The notes under the pieces are model-generated. The model searched no databases. It saw only the letters and a list, made by a program, of their open reading frames with translations, and was not told the origin of the DNA. Positions 50,412-54,745 of a stretch of DNA of 54,745 nucleotides are shown here, one piece after another. Positions within the stretch are counted from its first letter, which is position 1, and every line of letters begins with the position of its first letter. The position numbers and the translations under genes were made by a program. Source of the DNA: Micromonospora_J zhanjiangensis (GTDB taxonomy: Bacteria > Actinomycetota > Actinomycetes > Mycobacteriales > Micromonosporaceae); the NCBI RefSeq assembly GCF_042650605.1, contig NZ_JBHSBN010000035.1, positions 1-54,745 of the forward strand, read 5' to 3'.

Positions 50412-51284
50412 TCAGCTGCGGCGGGCGGCCCAGACGGTGCGCTCGGTGCGTAGTGTCAGGTCACGTCGGCGCAGGATGCCGCGCGAGCTGCTGGTGTCGA
50501 GGAGTTGGTCGAGCGCGGTGAGGTCCTCGGCGGAGAGCCTGTCAACGATGACACTGCGGATGCGCTGCAGGATGCCGAGGGCATAGCGGCTGATCGCCTC
50601 GCTTTGCGAGCCTTCGATGTTGACGGCGACGGTGCGCTGGTCCTCGACGGTGAAGCCGGCGGCGGTCAGCATCGGGCCCCAGTCGGCGCCGCGGTGGGGC
50701 ATGTGTTCGGCTTGGAGGCGGTCGGCCGTGGCATGGACGCGCTCTTCGAGACCGGGCCGGTCCTCGGGGGCGCTGTCGGGCAGGAAACGGGGATGGCCGG
50801 CCAGTTCCACGACGGCGAACAGGCCGCCGAGCGCGAGCGCATCGTGGACGGTGCGCAGAGCGCGGTCTGGGCGGGTCATGTGGTGCATCGAGGCAGACGC
50901 CCATACCAGGTCCGGTGAGCCGAGGTCGGGCCAAATGGCTTCATCGAGGTCGGCCTGTACCGTGCGCACGCGGTCCTGGACGCCGCGGGCGCATGCCTTG
51001 GTGCGCAGGCGCTGAAGGTGGTCGACGGATGCGTCTATGGCGGTGATGTGCGCGTCGGGGAAGCGGTCGAGGAGGGCGAAGGTGCCCGCGCCTGTGCCAC
51101 AGCCCAGATCCACGATGTGGTGTGGGCTGGCTTGCAGCGGCAGCCATGCGGTGATGGAGGCGGTGTGTTGGGCGAGGACCTCGGCGTCCAGGTCGAGGAT
51201 CTCTGCCTGGCCGTCGGTTCCGTGTTCGTGGTGGTGCTCCTGTGCGGCGCTGTGCTGGGGGGTGTGGATGTGTGCGTGGGTCAT
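50412..51284 (-). CDS. Class I SAM-dependent methyltransferase
   Basis: A 290-aa methyltransferase. The SAM loop is HIVDLGCGTGAGTFALL (~50), followed by ITAIDAS (~75), VQADLDE and ASASMHHM (~125). The N-terminus is His-rich (THAHIHTPQHSAAQEHHHEHG), which could bind metal. ATG 51284 is chosen because the sequence before it lacks family similarity. It lies downstream of the XRE-cupin gene on the same strand; I recall this pairing next to thioredoxin-reductase-like genes as a detoxification cassette. The substrate is unknown. Confidence 0.88.
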   Translation of the reverse strand: MTHAHIHTPQHSAAQEHHHEHGTDGQAEILDLDAEVLAQHTASITAWLPLQASPHHIVDLGCGTGAGTFALLDRFPDAHITAIDASVDHLQRLRTKACARGVQDRVRTVQADLDEAIWPDLGSPDLVWASASMHHMTRPDRALRTVHDALALGGLFAVVELAGHPRFLPDSAPEDRPGLEERVHATADRLQAEHMPHRGADWGPMLTAAGFTVEDQRTVAVNIEGSQSEAISRYALGILQRIRSVIVDRLSAEDLTALDQLLDTSSSRGILRRRDLTLRTERTVWAARRS

Positions 51285-51401
51285 GGATTTGACTCTAGGG
51301 CGACCATGCGCCTCTGGCACTAGATCTTCCTTTCTACGCAAGAGGATGGTGTGGTGTGCTGCCCGACGCGCAATTGAGCGCCGAGGCTGAGGCGCGGGCG
51401 G

Positions 51402-51992
51402 TCATTCCGGAGAGTTCTGAGCCTCGCCATCGTCGTCGCGCTGGTGGCTGCGGCGGGCGTCGCGGTCGAAGATCCCCAGGATCTCGCAGAGCCCTGTCTC
51501 GGCGCCGATCGCGTGCGGCATCATCGTGGGGAACTCGGCTGCCTGGTTGGTCTCAAGGCGGTAGCGGCGGTTGCCGAGCATGAGGACCGCAGTGCCGGAC
51601 AGGACGACGAGCCATTCGCGCCCCGGGTGGGCACGCATGCGCGCCGGGTTCTCGGGGGGTGGGTCGGCCAGGCGCTGGCGCACCACGCTCATCCCGGGGT
51701 CTGCCTTGACAGTCCAGCGCATCCGCCCGTGGGTGCTGTCGATCGTCGGGCTGGTGACGACGTCGTCGGTGGCGGTCTCCACGAGCTGATCAAGCGTGGT
51801 GTCCAGAGCGCGGGCGAGGGTGACCAGCTGATCCAGGGCGAGGCGACGCTGGCCGTTCTCAATACGGCTTAGTGAGGACTGGCTGAGGTGGGCGCGGGAG
51901 GCCAACTCCTCCAAGGACCAGCCTTGCGCCACCCGCAAAGCGCGGAGGCGTTTGCGTACGAGGCTGTCCAGATCTCCATCTCCTTGCGTCAT
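51402..51992 (-). CDS. XRE-cupin transcriptional regulator
   Basis: A 196-aa protein. HTH_XRE domain at ~10-65 (LRALRVAQGWSLEELASRAHLSQSSLSRIE) and a cupin sensor domain at ~100-180 (REWLVVLSGTAVLML, RYRLETNQAAEFP). ATG 51992 gives MTQGDGD; a TTG at 52019 would add nine residues. It is divergent from the FAD oxidoreductase gene; the spacer at 51993-52085 holds inverted repeats that it may bind. Confidence 0.9.
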   Translation of the reverse strand: MTQGDGDLDSLVRKRLRALRVAQGWSLEELASRAHLSQSSLSRIENGQRRLALDQLVTLARALDTTLDQLVETATDDVVTSPTIDSTHGRMRWTVKADPGMSVVRQRLADPPPENPARMRAHPGREWLVVLSGTAVLMLGNRRYRLETNQAAEFPTMMPHAIGAETGLCEILGIFDRDARRSHQRDDDGEAQNSPE

Positions 51993-52085
51993 GGGCAAAA
52001 CTATATGCCCTGAGTGCAAATCTGGTTAGCGTCGTTTGCAGATCGTCCGCATCGTGTCGACCACCCACAAAGAAGGACAGGAGCC
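51993..52085. promoter_or_regulatory. Divergent promoter/operator region
   Basis: GGGCAAAACTATATGCCC (51994-52011) is an interrupted palindrome, and TGCAAA and TTTGCA form an inverted repeat flanking TCTGGTTAGCGTCG. TATAGT on the minus strand could be the -10 box of the XRE gene. Autoregulation is likely. Confidence 0.5.
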
Positions 52086-52850
52086 ATGGCCGTGACAGCT
52101 TCTCCGTACGCGAGCGACGCACTGCCCGAGGCTACGGTCGACGTGGTGGTGATCGGCGGGGGCGCCGCAGGGCTGAACGGTGCGCTGATGCTCGCCCGCT
52201 CCCGCCGCATTCTGGTGGCCACCGGACTAACGGATGTGCTGCCCGAGGTGCCCGGGCTCGCCGAACACTGGGGGCGCAGTGTCGTGCACTGCCCGTACTG
52301 CCACGGCTGGGAGGTGCGCGATAAGCCCATCGGCATCCTCGCCACCGGCCCGGCCTCCACCGGCCATGCGCTTCTGTTCCGTCAGCTGACTGAGGATTTG
52401 ACCTACTTCACCCACGGCACTTGCCTGGATGAGGACACCCGGGCCCGCTTCACTGCCCGCGGCATCCGCATCATCGAGACAGCGGTCAAGGAGGTCGTCA
52501 ACGACGAGGACGGTGCCCTCGCCTGGGTGCGCCTGGCCGGCGGCCAGGTCGTGGCCCGCCGCATCCTCGCAGTTGCCACGCAGATGCAGGCCCGCGCCCA
52601 GGGCCTGGAAGGTCTGCGCCTGCCGACGCGGGATCTGCCCGACAACATGGGCAGCGGCTTCGCCACCGGCATGGCCGGCACCACCGAGGTGCCGGGTGTG
52701 TGGGTGGCCGGCAACGCCACCGACCTCACCGCCCAGCTCGGCGCGGCCGCAGCGGCCGGAGCCCTGGCTGGCGCCCACATCAACAGCGCACTGGCCACCG
52801 CGGACGCCGACGCGGCCCGCCACGCAGCCCCGGACGGCACACGCCCCTGA
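52086..52850 (+). CDS. Thioredoxin-reductase-like FAD oxidoreductase, internally deleted
   Basis: A 254-aa protein with the FAD loop VVVIGGGAAGLNGALMLARS (~20) and then at once ILVATGLTDVLPEVPG, VVHCPYCHGWEVRD (~78) and the end block GVWVAGNATDLTAQLG. Family members have about 70-90 residues between LARxRR and LLVATG (the rest of the first FAD half). These are missing without a frameshift. The CPYC redox pair is kept. The enzyme may not bind FAD normally. AAGGACAGGAG precedes the ATG. Confidence 0.8.
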   Translation: MAVTASPYASDALPEATVDVVVIGGGAAGLNGALMLARSRRILVATGLTDVLPEVPGLAEHWGRSVVHCPYCHGWEVRDKPIGILATGPASTGHALLFRQLTEDLTYFTHGTCLDEDTRARFTARGIRIIETAVKEVVNDEDGALAWVRLAGGQVVARRILAVATQMQARAQGLEGLRLPTRDLPDNMGSGFATGMAGTTEVPGVWVAGNATDLTAQLGAAAAAGALAGAHINSALATADADAARHAAPDGTRP

Positions 52851-52976
52851 GATCCCGGCCCGGCACCTGCCGCCGCGACCACCTGGCGATGCGCGCGGCG
52901 CCCCACCACCCCTCATTCTGCTGGGCGACCGGCCCTGCTCCGGTGCTGTCCCGGCATGCCCTTCGAAAGGAAAACC

Positions 52977-54560
52977 ATGAGTACAACCCAGCCCGCACAA
53001 GCCGCGCACGCCAGCGGGGAGGGCTTCCCCGACGCACGTCAGCTGCGCAAGGTCCTCATCGCCGTCTCCGTCGCCCTGATGGCGGTCATCGCCTCGGTGA
53101 CCGGACTCAACGTCGCGCAAACCCACATGGCTGTGGAATTCGGCGCGTCCCAGAACACGGTTCTGTGGATCATCAACATCTACACCCTGGTTTTGGCAGC
53201 GCTGCTGCTGCCGCTCGGCGCACTGGGCGACCGCCTGGGCCGCAAGCCCATGCTCATCGCCGGTCTGAACGTCTTCGGCATCGGCACCGTCGTTGCGGGA
53301 CTGGCCCCGAACGCGGAAGTGATGCTCGCCGCCCGCACGGCCGGCGGTATCGGCGCCGCAATGATCATGCCAATCACGCTTGCTGTCATCACCTCCACCT
53401 TCCCCGAACAACAGCGCGGCAAGGCGATCGGCGTGTGGACCGGCATCGCCGGAGGCGGCGGCATCCTGGGCATGTTCCTGTCCGCGCTGCTCGTCGACGT
53501 CGCCGACTGGCGTTGGCTGTTCGTCCTACCGGCCGTCCTCGTCGCCGCGGCCCTGGCCATGACGCTCAAGTCTGTCCCCAACTCCCGCGAGACCTCGTCC
53601 CACCGATTCGACACCATCGGCGCTCTGGCCTCCGCGATCGCGGTGACCGGCCTGATCTTCGTCCTGCAGGAAGGTCCCGAACGCGGCTGGACCGCCCCCC
53701 AGACACTGATCAGCCTCACGGTCGGCCTCATCGCCGGCATCTGCTTCATCGCCTGGGAGCTGCGTCGCCGTGACACCGGCCTGCTGGACGTACGGCTGTT
53801 CCGCGAGCGCACTCTCGCCGCAGGCTCGATCACGCTTCTGGTCGTCTTCGGCGTCCAGGCGGGAATCGGCGTCGTCCTCTTCCCGTTCTTCCAGGCCGTA
53901 CTCGGCTGGTCGGGCCTACTTTCCACGGTCGCGATGATGCCCATGGCCGTCGCGATGATGATGGCCTCGGGCCTGGCCCCCAAGCTCACCTCACGTACCG
54001 GCGCACGCGCCACCATGGCCGTGGGCATTGCCCTGGCCGGCGTCGGCATGGCGCTCATGGCCCTGTTCGTCTCCGCCAGCGGCGGCTACCTGTCCGTACT
54101 GCCCGGCCTACTCGCCATGGGCATCGGCATGGGCCTGTCGATGACCCCCTCCACCGAAGCCATTACCGCCAGCCTGCCGCACCAGAACCAGGGCGTCGCC
54201 TCCGCCCTCAACGACGTCACCCGCGAGTTCGGCACCGCGCTCGGCGTTGCCCTGCTCGGCGCACTGGTCTCCGCTGGCTACCGCAGCGCCATCGACGACA
54301 GACTGCACGGCATCCCCCAACGCGCTGCGGACACCGCCCGCGAAGGCGTCGCCAACGCCGTCGAGGCCGCGACCACCACCGGACCTCACGCACAGGACCT
54401 GCTCCACGCAGCCCAGCAGTCCTTCGTCGACGGCTGGCAGCAGGCCATGTGGGCAGGTACCGCCATCATGTGCGTCCTGTTCGTATACATCGCCGCACTC
54501 GGACCCAAGAGGGTCCAACGACTGCATCGCGACGCTGGCCACACTCGGCTCGGTGCTTGA
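52977..54560 (+). CDS. DHA2-family MFS drug exporter
   Basis: A 527-aa, 14-helix major facilitator. LNVAQTHMAVEFGASQNTVLWI (helix 1-2) and GALGDRLGRKPMLIAG (motif A, ~85) lead into GIWTGIAGGGGILGMFL-like motif C (~155; GVWTGIAGGGG) found in antiporters. GAAAGG lies upstream of ATG 52977. It follows the FAD oxidoreductase by 126 nt and likely exports a toxic compound. The last 20 residues are hydrophilic. Confidence 0.93.
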   Translation: MSTTQPAQAAHASGEGFPDARQLRKVLIAVSVALMAVIASVTGLNVAQTHMAVEFGASQNTVLWIINIYTLVLAALLLPLGALGDRLGRKPMLIAGLNVFGIGTVVAGLAPNAEVMLAARTAGGIGAAMIMPITLAVITSTFPEQQRGKAIGVWTGIAGGGGILGMFLSALLVDVADWRWLFVLPAVLVAAALAMTLKSVPNSRETSSHRFDTIGALASAIAVTGLIFVLQEGPERGWTAPQTLISLTVGLIAGICFIAWELRRRDTGLLDVRLFRERTLAAGSITLLVVFGVQAGIGVVLFPFFQAVLGWSGLLSTVAMMPMAVAMMMASGLAPKLTSRTGARATMAVGIALAGVGMALMALFVSASGGYLSVLPGLLAMGIGMGLSMTPSTEAITASLPHQNQGVASALNDVTREFGTALGVALLGALVSAGYRSAIDDRLHGIPQRAADTAREGVANAVEAATTTGPHAQDLLHAAQQSFVDGWQQAMWAGTAIMCVLFVYIAALGPKRVQRLHRDAGHTRLGA

Positions 54561-54656
54561 CGACTTCCCGTACCTGCCCGTCGTCGTGGTCGGCGCGGCG
54601 GACGCGCCGGGACTGTAGAAAGAACGGTGTAACTCCTGATCAAGGAGACGCACCTG

Positions 54657-54745
54657 ATGACCGTGACGACTGACGCCGTGGATACTGCCGCGGTGGCGAA
54701 GAAGAAGCAGCAGGAGCCTGGCCTGCCGGCCGGGGTGAACGCCGA
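54657..54745 (+). mobile_element. IS256-family transposase, start only
   Basis: ATG 54657 after AAGGAGACGCACCTG opens MTVTTDAVDTAAVAKKKQ then GLPAGVNA at the window end. The LPAGVNAE block plus the upstream leader is what I recall from the N-terminus of actinobacterial IS256 transposases. The catalytic domain lies outside the window, so the call rests on 29 residues. Confidence 0.55.

Noticed and set aside
1..54745. CRISPR arrays, rRNA genes or complete tRNA genes
   Set aside because: No regularly spaced repeats or rRNA sequence seen; the only tRNA-like sequence is the 42-nt 3' fragment at 1635-1676.

Overview
The window is high-GC DNA with actinomycete gene style: GTG starts, 4-nt ATGA/GTGA overlaps, F420/FMN luciferase-like enzymes, a SARP regulator and an ActI-type polyketide synthase. 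A Micromonospora- or Streptomyces-like organism fits, but the genus cannot be fixed from the sequence alone. Much of the window is one large secondary-metabolism locus with a different mobile or decayed region on each side.

Left edge (1-2.0 kb): a 20-nt C run, gene remnants (TMEM175-like, a DUF4062 N-terminus, a truncated gene facing it) and a 42-nt copy of the 3' part of tRNA-Arg(ACG) at 1635-1676, followed by a strong hairpin. This looks like the far attachment site of an element that lay to the left. An SDR gene scrap follows.

Type II polyketide block (2.05-20.9 kb): KS-alpha, chain-length factor, ACP, a wrecked acetyl-CoA carboxylase locus (AccDA with a frameshift and lost C-terminus, butted onto the C-terminal piece of AccC), C9-type ketoreductase, didomain aromatase/cyclase, SnoaL/NTF2-like protein, two luciferase-like oxidoreductases, a metallo-beta-lactamase-fold (ActIV-like) cyclase candidate, an ABM monooxygenase, an NmrA-like reductase with a divergent MarR repressor and palindromic operator, flavin reductase, SARP activator, kinase-like protein, quinone oxidoreductase, O-methyltransferase and a second SDR. 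The set resembles actinorhodin/benzoisochromanequinone-type octaketide machinery.

NRPS operon (20.98-39.44 kb, all minus strand). In transcription order: metK, MFS exporter, mbtH, NRPS C-A-T-C-A-T-TE (2500 aa), NRPS A-T (597 aa), DUF6002-like fold-type-II PLP protein, panD, FemAB/GNAT-like acyltransferase, asnB, DUF885-like metallopeptidase. A class III aminotransferase diverges from metK. The last NRPS adenylation domain carries a clear threonine code; PanD would supply beta-alanine. The two blocks converge on one bidirectional terminator. Whether they make one hybrid (an amino-acylated or peptidyl aromatic polyketide) or two products is open; the combination is the most interesting feature of the window.

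Right part (40.9-54.7 kb): a mosaic of transposase fragments, a large APC permease, a copper island (CsoR-like fragment, CsoR-type operator, CopB-type ATPase, DUF6153 and DUF305 proteins), a P450/TetR pair, and a methyltransferase / XRE-cupin regulator / FAD oxidoreductase (internally deleted) / DHA2 exporter set. It ends inside the start of an IS256-type transposase.
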